A stretch of DNA of 60,234 bases, from positions 161,524 through 221,757 of the forward strand of contig PXQV01000011.1 of assembly GCA_003021175.1 (NCBI GenBank), read 5' to 3'. A program made the translations under genes and the position numbers. The notes below the pieces were generated by a model. That model was given only the letters and a program-made list of their open reading frames with translations. It was not told the DNA's origin and made no database searches. This DNA comes from Halobacteriales archaeon QH_7_66_36. Its GTDB lineage: Archaea; Halobacteriota; Halobacteria; Halobacteriales; Haloarculaceae. Each line of letters starts with the position of its first letter. The first letter of the stretch is position 1. Of this stretch, positions 34,066-42,330 are shown in pieces.

Positions 34066-34611
34066 TCACACGACGGCGACGCCGACACCGAACAGCGCGA
34101 TGGTGATGACCAGCCGCCCGACGCTGCCGGCGAACGTCGCGGCCGCGAAGTTGACGTAATCCTCCTCCAACACGGAGAAGGCGTAAATCGAGAGCGTGTC
34201 GGGGAAGAAGGGGACGGACAGCGCCAGCGCCAGCCCGATGTAGCCGTAGTCGCGGGCGAGCGAGACGGTCTTTCGTTCGGACCACTGCACGATGTCGACT
34301 GGCGAGCGACGGAGCGCGCGCACGACCGGGCCGGCCTCCTTCACCCCGTGCCCGAGTGCGAACGCGAGGACGGACCCTGCCGCCTTCCCGAGGCCGGACA
34401 CGATGACGATGAGCGCCAGCTCCAGCGCGTACGGGATGCCCAGATCCAGATTCGCGACGAGAACGATTTCGCTCGGGAGCGGCAGGACGAACGCGATGAG
34501 AAACGAGTAGACCGCGATGATGACGAGGCCCAGCGGGCCGGTGGCGGCACGGACGGCTTCTTCGAGGAAGCTGAGATCGAGCGCCCCGACCACCGCGACG
34601 GCGAGAGACAC
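34066..34611 (-). CDS. VTT/SNARE-associated (DedA/YqaA-like) membrane protein
   Basis: 181 residues with five hydrophobic segments. The N-terminal helix pair includes GPLGLVIIAVYSFLIAFVLP, followed by PLPSEIVLVANLDLG, the conserved re-entrant loop of the VTT family, and VSGLGKAAGSVLAFALGHGV. The second loop PFFPDTLSIYAFSVL and the last helix GSVGRLVITIALFG complete the plan. DedA-like proteins move lipid carriers or lipids across membranes in bacteria (family knowledge); the archaeal role is not known. It is monocistronic, with copy B of the repeat just after its stop. Confidence 0.8.
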   Translation of the reverse strand: MSLAVAVVGALDLSFLEEAVRAATGPLGLVIIAVYSFLIAFVLPLPSEIVLVANLDLGIPYALELALIVIVSGLGKAAGSVLAFALGHGVKEAGPVVRALRRSPVDIVQWSERKTVSLARDYGYIGLALALSVPFFPDTLSIYAFSVLEEDYVNFAAATFAGSVGRLVITIALFGVGVAVV

Positions 34612-34667
34612 TACTGGTTCGGACGGCGGCCGGTGGTGTAAGCGTACCGTTCCGGCGTCACGCCGGG

Positions 34668-35423
34668 CTACGACCCGCTCGACGCGACGGCCTCGGCGAC
34701 CCAGTCGGGGCGGTCGACCGCGACGCCGCTCGTCGACCTGAGATCGAGCGTCCGCGAGAACGAGGCGTCCTCGCCCTCGATGGTGTAGTCGGCCGTCACA
34801 TCGAAGGAGTGGATGCGCCCCTCGGTGTCGACGACGACGACCGCTTCGTAGTTGCGCACGTCGGACGCGCCCTGCGGCACCGCCGTCGAGGCGTTCGGGA
34901 CCGCCGTCGAGCGGAGCGTGACGAGCTGCGTACCGTCTTCCGTCCGAACGTCCGAGACCGACCAGTTACCGGCCGTCAGATACTGGGCGAGAAACTGCGT
35001 CCCCGACAGTGCGACCGCCGACTGTGCCTGGCCGAGTTGGTAGCGGGTGCGGTTGTTGGCCTGCGCTCGGACGGCCTGTGTCGTCTCGTTGCCCCACGCG
35101 TCGAACCGAGATCGGGGGTTTCGGACGGTGTAGTTGTACTCGGTCACGTCCGCCTCGGCACGGATGACCTGCTGGCGGGTCACGCGGCGCGTCTCGCCGT
35201 TCCGGGCCACCGTCGCGTCGGAGCCGAGTTCGACCACGAAGCCGGAGTCGGACAGCGTCTCGGTGTGTGCGACGAGGAGTTCGGTCGCGTTCGTCAGCTC
35301 CTGCGTCTCGGTGGAGACGCCCGGCGGGGCGTTGTCGGCCTGTAGCGACGGCGACGTGCCGCCGAGCGAACAGCCGGCGAGGAGAACACAGACACAGAGC
35401 AGAACGACCTGCGCGTTTCGCAT
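34668..35423 (-). CDS. DUF7537-like lipoprotein
   Basis: 251 residues from ATG 35423. The lipobox is VCVLLAGCSLGG (Cys18). The mature protein has PPGVSTETQELTNATELLVA, HTETLSDSGFVVELGSDATV and RVTRQQVIRAEADVTEYNY, then TRYQLGQAQSAVALSGTQFL and VVVDTEGRIHSFDVTADYT. This is the layout of haloarchaeal DUF7537 lipoproteins, which resemble LolA/LppX-like beta cradles. It is anchored outside the membrane; ligand unknown. It diverges from the enoyl-CoA hydratase gene with 90 bp between. Confidence 0.7.
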   Translation of the reverse strand: MRNAQVVLLCVCVLLAGCSLGGTSPSLQADNAPPGVSTETQELTNATELLVAHTETLSDSGFVVELGSDATVARNGETRRVTRQQVIRAEADVTEYNYTVRNPRSRFDAWGNETTQAVRAQANNRTRYQLGQAQSAVALSGTQFLAQYLTAGNWSVSDVRTEDGTQLVTLRSTAVPNASTAVPQGASDVRNYEAVVVVDTEGRIHSFDVTADYTIEGEDASFSRTLDLRSTSGVAVDRPDWVAEAVASSGS

Positions 35424-35482
35424 ACCCGCACTGTGACGGCGGCCGGGAAAAGCCTCGTGGCTCGTCCCGCTTCCGTGGGTGG

Positions 35483-35490
35483 ACTTATAC
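35483..35490 (+). promoter_or_regulatory. TATA box of the enoyl-CoA hydratase gene
   Basis: The sequence GGACTTATACG has the TATA core about 25-30 nt upstream of the GTG at 35514, the standard distance for a leaderless transcript. This supports GTG 35514 over the in-frame upstream start at 35433, which would add residues unlike the family. Confidence 0.6.
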
Positions 35491-35513
35491 GTCGGCGGCC
35501 GCACCCGCCGGAC

Positions 35514-36281
35514 GTGAGCGAGACAGTCGATCTCACCTTCGACGGCGACGTTGCGACGCTGACTATCGACCGGCCGGACCGGATGAACGCCCTGAACGGC
35601 GCGACGCTCGACGACTTCGCCGACGCGCTCGACGAGGCGCGCGGCGATGCCCGTGCGCTGATCGTCACGGGGGCCGGCGAGCAGGCGTTCGCCGCCGGGG
35701 CCGACATCGCGCGGATGTCGGAGATGGGCGTCGAGGCGGCGGAGGCGTACTGCCGGCAGGGTCACGCCGTCATGAACGCCGTCGAGTCGTTTCCCGCGCC
35801 CGTCATCGCAGCGATAAACGGCTACGCGTTCGGCGGCGGCTGTGAACTCGCGCTCGCCTGCGACTTCCGGGTCGCGAGCGACCGGGCCGTCATCGGGCAG
35901 ACGGAGATCGACCTCGGCATCGTCCCCGGCTGGGGCGGCACGCAGCGACTCGTCCGACTGGTCGGCGACGAGACCGCACGGCGACTCGTCATGTTCGGCG
36001 AGCGCATCGACGCGACCGACGCCTACGAGGAGGGGCTGGTCGGCGAACTCGTCGCCCACGACGCGTTGGACGACCGCGTCGCCGAGATGGCCGCCGACCT
36101 CGCCGAGAAGCCGCAGTTCGCGATGGCGGCCGCGAAGGAGTCGCTCAATCAGGCACACGAGATGGGCCAACGCGAGGGGCTGGACTTCGAGCGACGCACG
36201 TGGGCGTCGCTGTTCGGCACCGACGACCAGACGGAAGGGATGAACGCGTTCCTCGACGACAGAGAACCGGAGTTCGAGTAG
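35514..36281 (+). CDS. Enoyl-CoA hydratase/isomerase family protein
   Basis: 255 residues of the crotonase fold. TLTIDRPDRMNALNGATLDD and FAAGADIARMSEMG form the first oxyanion-hole region; PVIAAINGYAFGGGCELALA forms the second. The catalytic Glu pair positions are kept in IGQTEIDLGIVPGWGGTQRL. Beyond that, FGERIDATDAYEEGLVGELV and AAKESLNQAHEMGQREGLDF are usual. It hydrates 2-enoyl-CoA in beta-oxidation or amino-acid breakdown; substrate length cannot be told. It stands alone, with a leaderless GTG start. Confidence 0.88.
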   Translation: MSETVDLTFDGDVATLTIDRPDRMNALNGATLDDFADALDEARGDARALIVTGAGEQAFAAGADIARMSEMGVEAAEAYCRQGHAVMNAVESFPAPVIAAINGYAFGGGCELALACDFRVASDRAVIGQTEIDLGIVPGWGGTQRLVRLVGDETARRLVMFGERIDATDAYEEGLVGELVAHDALDDRVAEMAADLAEKPQFAMAAAKESLNQAHEMGQREGLDFERRTWASLFGTDDQTEGMNAFLDDREPEFE

Positions 36282-36568
36282 GGTACACTCCCTGGCCCTA
36301 CGAGCGTGGCGGCGTCGGCTGTCCCCTCAGCGTCGCGCGCCTGTTCGGCCGCTCGCTCCCGATACAGCGGTCGCTGCCGTATCGGAGACCTGCAGTTCGA
36401 GCGGCGATTCCAGAGACGGATATTACGGGCACCCCATCCTGCTGTTCGTCTTTGGTCACGTCACTCGGGGGCTCCTTCCCCCTCCCCCACGGCATCTCTG
36501 GATCGGTGGCGTCGGTCACTTATACCCATTCGGTGAGAAATTGTGTCAGGGTGTGAAACAGCCGCCCG
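36282..36568. other. Gene-free stretch between convergent hydratase and MFS genes
   Basis: About 287 bp. A TATA-like CACTTATACCC (36517-36527) is present, but no convincing gene follows on either strand; the minus-strand frame 36519-36298 has poor haloarchaeal composition. It could give a short untranslated RNA reading right into the MFS gene's 3' end. Otherwise I see nothing. Confidence 0.35.
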
Positions 36569-37888
36569 TCAGTCGTCGCTCGGGACCACGGGAGCGGCGT
36601 TCGGCACGGTTTCGTCCACCTGCGAGTAGGTCAAGACGAGAGCGAGCGCCGCGAGCAGGGCGACGGCCGCGAACGGCCAGACGAAGCCGAAGCCGATGAG
36701 CACGCCCGACAGCAGTGGCCCGGCCGCGACGCCGAAGCCGAAGGCCGTCGTCAACACGGAGAGGGTCGTGCCGGACTCCCCCTGTCCAGCGAGGTCACCC
36801 GCGAGCGCGAGGCCGGGGGCGAACACCATCGCCACCGAGACGCCCTGTATCAGCCGGAAGCCGAGCATCAGCGCCGACCCGGTGCCGACGCCGAACAGCG
36901 TCGGCGAGAGACCGGCGGCCAGCTCCGGGACGACCCCCTGTAGGAGGAGCGCGGGCACGAGCAGTGCGAAGCCGCCGACGAGAAACGGCCGACGGCCGAG
37001 GCGGTCGGACGCGCGGCCGATCGGTGCCTGTAGCGCGACGTTGGCGATGACCACCGCGGCGAACTGGATCGAGAAGAGGAACGGTCCCTGCCCGAGTTTC
37101 GCGTTCACCGGCTCCTGAATCGTCGCGAAGACGGCGATACCGGTCGCCATGAAGAACGTCCCGAGGCCGACGACGAACACCGGGTCGAGCAGGCGGTCGT
37201 CGCCGAGCACGCGGATCGAGAGGTCGTCGCTCGCCGTTCCGCCCGTCTGTTCCGGGTCGAAGACGAGCAGCGTCACGAGACCGAACGCGACGACGGCACC
37301 GGCCACGGCCGCGGCGAAGGCGGCGTCGAAGCCGGAGACGGTGACGCCGGCCACGTCGTAGCTGGTGACCGTCTCTGAGTCGAAGCCCCCGGTGACGAGC
37401 AGGCCCGCGAGCATCGGCCCGAAGCCGAAGCCGATCAGTCTGAAGGTGTTGAAGATGCCGAAGTTCCCGCCTCGGCCCTCGTCGCTGGCGTACTCGTTCA
37501 CGAGCGCGAGGGTGACGGGAACCGTGAGCGCGGCACCGATCCCTTGGAAAGCCCGCGCGGCCAACACCAGCCAGTAGGAGGTGACGAACGGGTAGATCGC
37601 GCTCCCGACGCCGAAGACGACGAGCCCGGCGAGGATGAACCGCTTTCGCTTCCCGGCGCGGTCGGAGGCCCGACCGGTGAACGGCTGGAGCGAACTGTTC
37701 AGCAGGCCGAACAGCGACAGCACGACGCCGATCAGGAGCTCCGTCGAGAAGCCGGTGAGACCGGTGAGCGACACCTCTCCCGAGGCGATGTACAGCGGCA
37801 ACACGATGACGAGAAAGGAGTTGCCGAGCGAATCCGCCATCCGCGCGAACGCCAGCGCGAGGACGCGCTTGTCCGTCCCGAGCACCAT
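36569..37888 (-). CDS. Major facilitator superfamily transporter
   Basis: 439 residues with twelve predicted helices. Motif A occurs in both halves: FTGRASDRAGKRKRFILAG (near residue 70) and PIGRASDRLGRRPFLVGGF (near 300), the latter being the best conserved copy. LVLAARAFQGIGAALTVPVT is a drug/proton-antiporter-like helix 4, and RLIQGVSVAMVFAPGLALAG its repeat. Small-molecule efflux is most likely, but sugar or metabolite export cannot be excluded. No regulator is adjacent. ATG 37888 sits directly before the first helix. Confidence 0.85.
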   Translation of the reverse strand: MVLGTDKRVLALAFARMADSLGNSFLVIVLPLYIASGEVSLTGLTGFSTELLIGVVLSLFGLLNSSLQPFTGRASDRAGKRKRFILAGLVVFGVGSAIYPFVTSYWLVLAARAFQGIGAALTVPVTLALVNEYASDEGRGGNFGIFNTFRLIGFGFGPMLAGLLVTGGFDSETVTSYDVAGVTVSGFDAAFAAAVAGAVVAFGLVTLLVFDPEQTGGTASDDLSIRVLGDDRLLDPVFVVGLGTFFMATGIAVFATIQEPVNAKLGQGPFLFSIQFAAVVIANVALQAPIGRASDRLGRRPFLVGGFALLVPALLLQGVVPELAAGLSPTLFGVGTGSALMLGFRLIQGVSVAMVFAPGLALAGDLAGQGESGTTLSVLTTAFGFGVAAGPLLSGVLIGFGFVWPFAAVALLAALALVLTYSQVDETVPNAAPVVPSDD

Positions 37889-37987
37889 CTACCCCTGTCG
37901 ACACGCCCCCGACGCTTGAAAGGACCGAAGGACGGCGAACGCCCCGAAGTGACAGTTGCTATCCGATGAGAAAAAAGTGGGCGCAGA

Positions 37988-39001
37988 TTATGCGTGTTCG
38001 ATGATCGTGCCGCTCGCGCCGACAGCAACGTCGGGCGTGTCGTCCACGGCCGGGTCGAAGTCCAGCGCGTCGGGGTCGTCGCGGACGACGCCCTTTACAT
38101 TCTCCTCCGTCGGGGTGTTCGCCTCCACCCAGTCGCCGCTCCGCCTGAAGACGCGCCCGCCGGAGCCGACGGTGAGCCCGCTCGTCCGGTCGGCCGTGAC
38201 CTGGATGTCGCGCAGCGTCACGTTGCCGAGCGACTCGGCCGACCACGAGCCGTCGTACTCTAAGACGAGACCCTCGTTGCCACAGACCCAGACGTTGTCG
38301 TCGGCGTTCGAGTCCAGTCCGTAGAAGTTCTCGTCGCGGTCGTCGACGCCGATCTTCGACCAGTTCTCGCCGTCGTCGGCGAACACGGACTGGTTCGTGT
38401 CCGAACAGTGGCCGTCGGTGTCGCTGTGCATGCCGATAGCGGGGATGGTCGACCCGCTTCCGGGCGTGGTGTAGCTCCACGTCTCGCCGTTGTCAAAGGA
38501 GTAGGTGACGTAGCCGGAGTCGTCGGTGACGTACACGTTCGCGTCGCCGGCCAGACCGGTCACGGCCACGTCACGGAGGTTGTCCGTGTAGTCGTCGGGT
38601 CCGGAGAGGTCGCTGTCGTCACCGATAGAGACGACGCCGAGGAACGACTCGGAGGCCACGTCGTACTCGCCGATTTCGCCGCTCGCGCCGACGACCCACA
38701 GTCGCTGGCCGTCGTCGGTCGCGTCGGAGCCGCTGAGGTCGTTACCGTTGCCGGACGGGCCGTCGTCGGTCACCGTGGTCCACGTGCCGCCCTCTCGCTC
38801 CAGCACGTAGCCGCCGTGGCCGACGGCGTACGCGCCGTCCAGCGCGTAGCTCACGGCCGAGAGCTGCGTCGAGGTCGGCGTCGACCGCTCGACCCAGCCG
38901 CTGGTGGCGCCGGCCGACCCGGCCGCGGCCGTCAGTGCGCCGCCACTGATCGCGATTCCAGTCGCCTTGATGAAACTTCGTCGGGGGGTTTCGTTGGTCA
39001 T
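37988..39001 (-). CDS. Tat-exported beta-propeller protein (YCF48/BNR-like repeats)
   Basis: 337 residues from ATG 39001. TPRRSFIKATGIAISGGAL is a twin-arginine signal (RRSFIK). After it, repeated short blades alternate: YAVGHGGYVLEREGGTWTTV, LWVVGASGEIGEYD, VYVTDDSGYVTYSFDNGETW, VWVCGNEGLVLEYDGSWS, and LTVGSGGRVFRRSGDWVEAN. These fit a propeller of the photosynthesis-assembly YCF48 or sialidase-repeat type; relatives bind partners rather than catalyse. It would act outside the cell. An ATG at 39022 is possible, but a GGAG lies just before 39001. AT-rich DNA upstream (TTTTTTAATC, 39032-39041) is the promoter. Confidence 0.75.
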   Translation of the reverse strand: MTNETPRRSFIKATGIAISGGALTAAAGSAGATSGWVERSTPTSTQLSAVSYALDGAYAVGHGGYVLEREGGTWTTVTDDGPSGNGNDLSGSDATDDGQRLWVVGASGEIGEYDVASESFLGVVSIGDDSDLSGPDDYTDNLRDVAVTGLAGDANVYVTDDSGYVTYSFDNGETWSYTTPGSGSTIPAIGMHSDTDGHCSDTNQSVFADDGENWSKIGVDDRDENFYGLDSNADDNVWVCGNEGLVLEYDGSWSAESLGNVTLRDIQVTADRTSGLTVGSGGRVFRRSGDWVEANTPTEENVKGVVRDDPDALDFDPAVDDTPDVAVGASGTIIEHA

Positions 39002-39193
39002 CTCCAATGTATATTTCTCCATGTTTCGATTAAAAAATACATGGCAAACATTGGGGTTTGGGCCGGTCTAGCACGCTGCAGCGCCGGCAAACTGCGCGGT
39101 TCAGGGTCGGACGTGGCGCGGGGACGGACCCACGACGGGAGATCGGTCGTATCCTCGTGTTTAACTACTGTCTCGACGCAGTTCGGCGTACGA

Positions 39194-39508
39194 GTGCAGT
39201 TTTGCGACGAGTGCGGGTCGATGATGCTCGTCGAGGACGCGGTCTGGCGGTGTCAGTCCTGTGAGAGCGGGCGGCCGCGCGACCCCGAGGCGGACCCCAA
39301 GATGACGCTCAGGGACCGCCAGCAGGGCGACGATCCCACGCCGGTAGTGGAAGAGGACGACGACTCCGACAAAACGGTCGAAGAGGACTGTCCAGCGGCG
39401 GGTTGTGACAGCGAGCGCGCCCGCTACGAGATGATGCCCGAACCGAGGGGATCGTACGAGGTTCGGCTGTTCACCTGTGTCGAGTGTGGCCGCAAGTGGC
39501 GCGGGTGA
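39194..39508 (+). CDS. TFS-like zinc-ribbon protein lacking the cleavage-stimulating acidic pair
   Basis: 104 residues from GTG 39194, 28 nt after a TATA-like GTGTTTAACT. The N-ribbon Cys are 4, 7, 20 and 23 (FCDECGS, WRCQSC); the C-ribbon Cys are 66, 71, 95 and 98 (CPAAGC, FTCVECGRKWRG). A long acidic linker joins them. The layout equals transcription factor S, the archaeal TFIIS. However the DE pair at the ribbon tip, which activates RNA cleavage by RNA polymerase, is Gly-Ser here (PEPRGSYEVRLFTC). It should still bind polymerase but not rescue stalled complexes. It lies 66 bp before an ordinary TFS paralogue. Confidence 0.85.
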   Translation: MQFCDECGSMMLVEDAVWRCQSCESGRPRDPEADPKMTLRDRQQGDDPTPVVEEDDDSDKTVEEDCPAAGCDSERARYEMMPEPRGSYEVRLFTCVECGRKWRG

Positions 39509-39574
39509 CGGCGAACGTCCAGCGGTCGAAAAGCGGGAGGCTTACACCGCCCCGCACAAAAGGGGAACAATCAG

Positions 39575-39904
39575 ATGCAATTCTGCGACGAATGCGGCTC
39601 CATGATGCACACCGAGGAAGACAGTTGGATCTGTCGCTCCTGCGGCCACGAGGAGCGGCGCGACGCGGCGACCGAGGCGGCGATGACGACGACGGAGGGT
39701 CAAAGCGACGACGGCCCGGTCGACATGTCCGAGGTCGAGGACGCGGAGATCGGACCGACGACGGACGCACGGTGTCCGAACCCGGACTGTGACGGCGAGC
39801 GCGCGCGCTACGAGATGAAGCAGATCCGCGCGGCCGACGAGTCGGAGACGCGCTTCTTCACCTGCGTCGAGTGTGGGAAGAAGTGGCGAGAAGACGACAA
39901 CTGA
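39575..39904 (+). CDS. tfs: Transcription factor S (TFS)
   Basis: 109 residues. N-ribbon FCDECGSMMHTEEDSWICRS (Cys 4, 7, 20, 23) and C-ribbon Cys 67, 72, 97, 100. The tip loop reads IRAADESETRFFTCVECGKK, with Asp88-Glu89 intact. TFS enters the RNA polymerase pore and triggers cleavage of backtracked RNA. The first eleven residues are identical to those of the gene before it (MQFCDECGSMM), so the pair arose by tandem duplication or both are under strong constraint. A TATA-like CTTACACC (39541-39548) about 30 nt upstream may let it be transcribed separately. Confidence 0.93.
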   Translation: MQFCDECGSMMHTEEDSWICRSCGHEERRDAATEAAMTTTEGQSDDGPVDMSEVEDAEIGPTTDARCPNPDCDGERARYEMKQIRAADESETRFFTCVECGKKWREDDN

Positions 39905-39940
39905 GCGCGGCTTTTTGACGCCGGAGGGCGTACCGACCGC

Positions 39941-40489
39941 ATGGATGAGGGATGGCCGTCGGTGCCCGACGCCGACCTCACGGCCGACGGGTGGGAGCGG
40001 GTCGACCGGTCGGCCGACGCCGTGTTCCAGCTGCCGACGGCCGAGGTCACGGCCCGGACCGTCGTGTACGAGGACGCCGACCTGCGTGAGCGACTCGACG
40101 ACGACGTGACGCGGTTCGTCTTCGCGACGGCGCTCAGTTTCCAGCCCCCGCTAATGGCGGGCGTCGGGCCGATGATCGAGTCGACAGTGACCCGACAGGC
40201 GAAGCGGCGATTCGCCGACGACCTGCGCGAGCGCGGCTTCGAGGATCTGACCGGTCGCGATCAGGGCGAGATTCGGGTCGGCGGGACGAAGGCGTCGCTC
40301 TCGAACGTCCGGGCGACGTACGAGTTGTCGACGGCGAGTTTCGACGTGACCGGCTGGCTCGCGGTGTGGCGCGACGACGGGTTCCGCCTCGCCGGGGGCG
40401 CGTATCCGGCGGCCGGCCCCGGGATCGAGGGCGGCGCGGCCGAACGCTACCGCGCGGAACTGCTGGATCTCGTCCGCGCGGTCAACTGA
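39941..40489 (+). CDS. Uncharacterised conserved haloarchaeal protein
   Basis: 182 residues, soluble and acidic. DGWERVDRSADAVFQLPTAE is followed by VTARTVVYEDADLRERLDDD, RFVFATALSFQPPLMAGVGP, KASLSNVRATYELSTASFDV and TGWLAVWRDDGFRLAGGAYP. The last block, ending in GGAYP, recurs in a group of haloarchaeal proteins without known function. No signal, helix or catalytic motif is seen. It converges with the next gene, overlapping by 8 bp. Confidence 0.65.
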   Translation: MDEGWPSVPDADLTADGWERVDRSADAVFQLPTAEVTARTVVYEDADLRERLDDDVTRFVFATALSFQPPLMAGVGPMIESTVTRQAKRRFADDLRERGFEDLTGRDQGEIRVGGTKASLSNVRATYELSTASFDVTGWLAVWRDDGFRLAGGAYPAAGPGIEGGAAERYRAELLDLVRAVN

Positions 40490-40859
40490 ACGCGGCGCGG
40501 AGCCCACCGACGACCGCGCCGACGACGCCGCTCGGCCGGAGTTCGACCCCGTAGCGGCGGCCGAGCAGGCCCGGCGTGGCGTCGCGGCCGGCGCGTGCGA
40601 CCGTCCGCCCGTGGACCGTCACGTCGGCGGTGAGTCCGGCCGCTGTCGCGAGGGTCGTGAGCGAGCGAACCTGCTCGGAGTCGCCGACCCCGCGGGCGAT
40701 ACCGACCGCTCGACCGAACGACGACACGGCGACGGTGAGCCGGTCGCCCTCTCCGGAGACGGACAGCGGACGGCCGTCGACGGCCACGTCCAGATCCGCG
40801 TCGACGCGGAGCGGCGGCCGGCCGGCCACCGTGGCGGCCAAGTCAGTCGTCCTGCTCAC
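40482..40859 (-). CDS. Uncharacterised haloarchaeal protein
   Basis: 125 residues: LAATVAGRPPLRVDADLDVA, GRPLSVSGEGDRLTVAVSSF, RGVGDSEQVRSLTTLATAAG, LTADVTVHGRTVARAGRDAT and a hydrophobic end GVVGAVVGGLRAAFS. It looks like a small beta-rich domain with a possible membrane-associating tail. Its start overlaps the end of the upstream gene by 17 bp, so the two are a unit. No family recognised. Confidence 0.6.
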   Translation of the reverse strand: MSRTTDLAATVAGRPPLRVDADLDVAVDGRPLSVSGEGDRLTVAVSSFGRAVGIARGVGDSEQVRSLTTLATAAGLTADVTVHGRTVARAGRDATPGLLGRRYGVELRPSGVVGAVVGGLRAAFS

Positions 40860-41085
40860 GGGTCGCGATCGTAATGGTTCCGTCGACCCGCCACGTGGCG
40901 TGGTCGGCGTCCGAACCCGCGCGACTCGGCACGTCGACCTCCATCTCCTCGAAGTCGTACGTTATCTCCGCGTTCCGACCGGTGAGCCGGTCGTAGAGGC
41001 TGATCGCCAGATCGGGCCACGTTCGGGTCTCGGCGATACGGTCTTCCGGTGCTTCTCCGTCGCCGCTCTGTTGGTCGCTGCTCAT
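40843..41085 (-). CDS. Uncharacterised small acidic haloarchaeal protein
   Basis: 80 residues. A disordered start (MSSDQQSGDGEAPEDRIAET) precedes TWPDLAISLYDRLTGRNAEI and TYDFEEMEVDVPSRAGSDAD, then TWRVDGTITIATREQDD. The second half is a short beta sheet. It is first in a two-gene unit with the 125-residue protein. Function unknown. Confidence 0.6.
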   Translation of the reverse strand: MSSDQQSGDGEAPEDRIAETRTWPDLAISLYDRLTGRNAEITYDFEEMEVDVPSRAGSDADHATWRVDGTITIATREQDD

Positions 41086-41139
41086 GTTACACGCTCACAA
41101 TTGAGGGGCGGGTCCAAATAACCATCGCGCGGCCACGGC

Positions 41140-41877
41140 TTACTCGCGGAGCGGCGTCCGTGCGAAGGTGAGATAGCCGGTGTGGCCGACGCCCCGCGTC
41201 GAGGGGCGAGCGCCGCGGTCGTCGAACTCCATCTCTCGCTGAATCGTCTCGACGCACTCCACGCCGACGAGACCGGCCTGGCGAGCCGTCTCGACGCACT
41301 CGCGTGCGGATTCGACGAACGGCGAGTAGACGGCCAGCGGCGCGCCGGCCGCGAGCAGGTCAGAGACTTCCGCGACGACGGTCGCCGCGTCCGCCGTGTC
41401 GAGCGTCAGTCCGTCGAACCCCGCGCCGGCGAGCGCATCGAACTCCTCGGTCACGTCGCCGTCGCGCACCTCGACTCGGTCGGCGACGCCGGCCGTCGCC
41501 ATGTTCTCGCGGGCGACTGCCGCGAACTCGGCGTCCTGCTCGTACGTCGTGACCTCGACGCCGAGTCGGGCGAGGTACACCGCGAGGATACCCGTTCCGG
41601 TGCCGGCGTCGAGCACGCGGTCACCGGCCGCGAGGCCGAGTCGGCCGACGACGAGGCCGATATCGCGCGGCAACATCGGCGCGCCGGTGCGTTCGAGATG
41701 GTCGAACAGGTCCGGGCCGCGCGGCTCGCGGACGACGAACTCCTCGCCGATGTGCGTCTCCAGAACGTCGCCCGGCGCCACGTCCTCGGGCACGTTGAGG
41801 ATGCCGAGGTCGGATTCGAGGGTGTCGCCGGGTTCGAGCAGGTGCTCGCGGTCCTCACGGACGAGGAGATAGCTCAC
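41140..41877 (-). CDS. trmI: tRNA (adenine-N1)-methyltransferase TrmI
   Basis: 245 residues from GTG 41877, which overlaps the nac stop (GTGA). The N-terminal domain [20 protein letters not shown] leads to the core [20 protein letters not shown] with the SAM loop [25 protein letters not shown], and the catalytic-side [40 protein letters not shown] is the tetramer contact. Archaeal TrmI makes m1A57/58 in the T-loop. Coupling to nac is common in archaea. Confidence 0.92.
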   Translation of the reverse strand: MSYLLVREDREHLLEPGDTLESDLGILNVPEDVAPGDVLETHIGEEFVVREPRGPDLFDHLERTGAPMLPRDIGLVVGRLGLAAGDRVLDAGTGTGILAVYLARLGVEVTTYEQDAEFAAVARENMATAGVADRVEVRDGDVTEEFDALAGAGFDGLTLDTADAATVVAEVSDLLAAGAPLAVYSPFVESARECVETARQAGLVGVECVETIQREMEFDDRGARPSTRGVGHTGYLTFARTPLRE

Positions 41878-42272
41878 TCCAGTCGCTCGACGGCCGCGGC
41901 GAGGTCGCCGTCCACGGCCTCCAGCGCCTCGTGGGCCTCCTCCGCCGACGCGCCGGTTCGCCCGGCCACGATCTCGATGTCGGAGTCGGGGATGCCGCCA
42001 GCGTCGCCGGACTCGTCGCCGTCGCCGCCGTCCGCTTCGTCGGCCGCCTCCTCGCCCTCGCCGCGCGGGCGTACGTCCGGTTCGCCGACGATCTGGTAGG
42101 TGGACTGGCCCTGTGCGTCCATCTGCTGGACGTCCGCCTCGTGGAACACCATCTCCTCGTCGGCGGTCCGGATGATCACCTCCTCGGCGTCGATCTCCGT
42201 GAGGTCGATCCCCATCTGGTTCATCATCTGTTTCATCTTCTGCGGGTTCATGCCGCCGCCTCCACCGAACAT
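41874..42272 (-). CDS. nac: Nascent polypeptide-associated complex protein
   Basis: 132 residues. [20 protein letters not shown] gives the ribosome-binding start, [20 protein letters not shown] and STYQIVGEP the NAC barrel, then an acidic linker (residues about 70-95), and the C-terminal UBA domain [20 protein letters not shown] with [14 protein letters not shown]. Archaeal NAC acts as a homodimer at the tunnel exit. The linker is longer and more acidic than in non-halophiles. It is first in the nac-trmI unit and has repeat copy C about 58 bp upstream. Confidence 0.93.
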   Translation of the reverse strand: MFGGGGGMNPQKMKQMMNQMGIDLTEIDAEEVIIRTADEEMVFHEADVQQMDAQGQSTYQIVGEPDVRPRGEGEEAADEADGGDGDESGDAGGIPDSDIEIVAGRTGASAEEAHEALEAVDGDLAAAVERLE

Positions 42273-42330
42273 ACGTAGTCAGTCGCCCGCAGGAGTCATA
42301 AGCCCTCCCTTCGCGTCGCTCCGCGCAGTA

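Noticed and set aside
36298-36519. 73-codon minus-strand frame between hydratase and MFS genes
   Set aside because: A TATA-like sequence overlaps its GTG, but the protein is unlike haloarchaeal proteins and has no recognisable domain.
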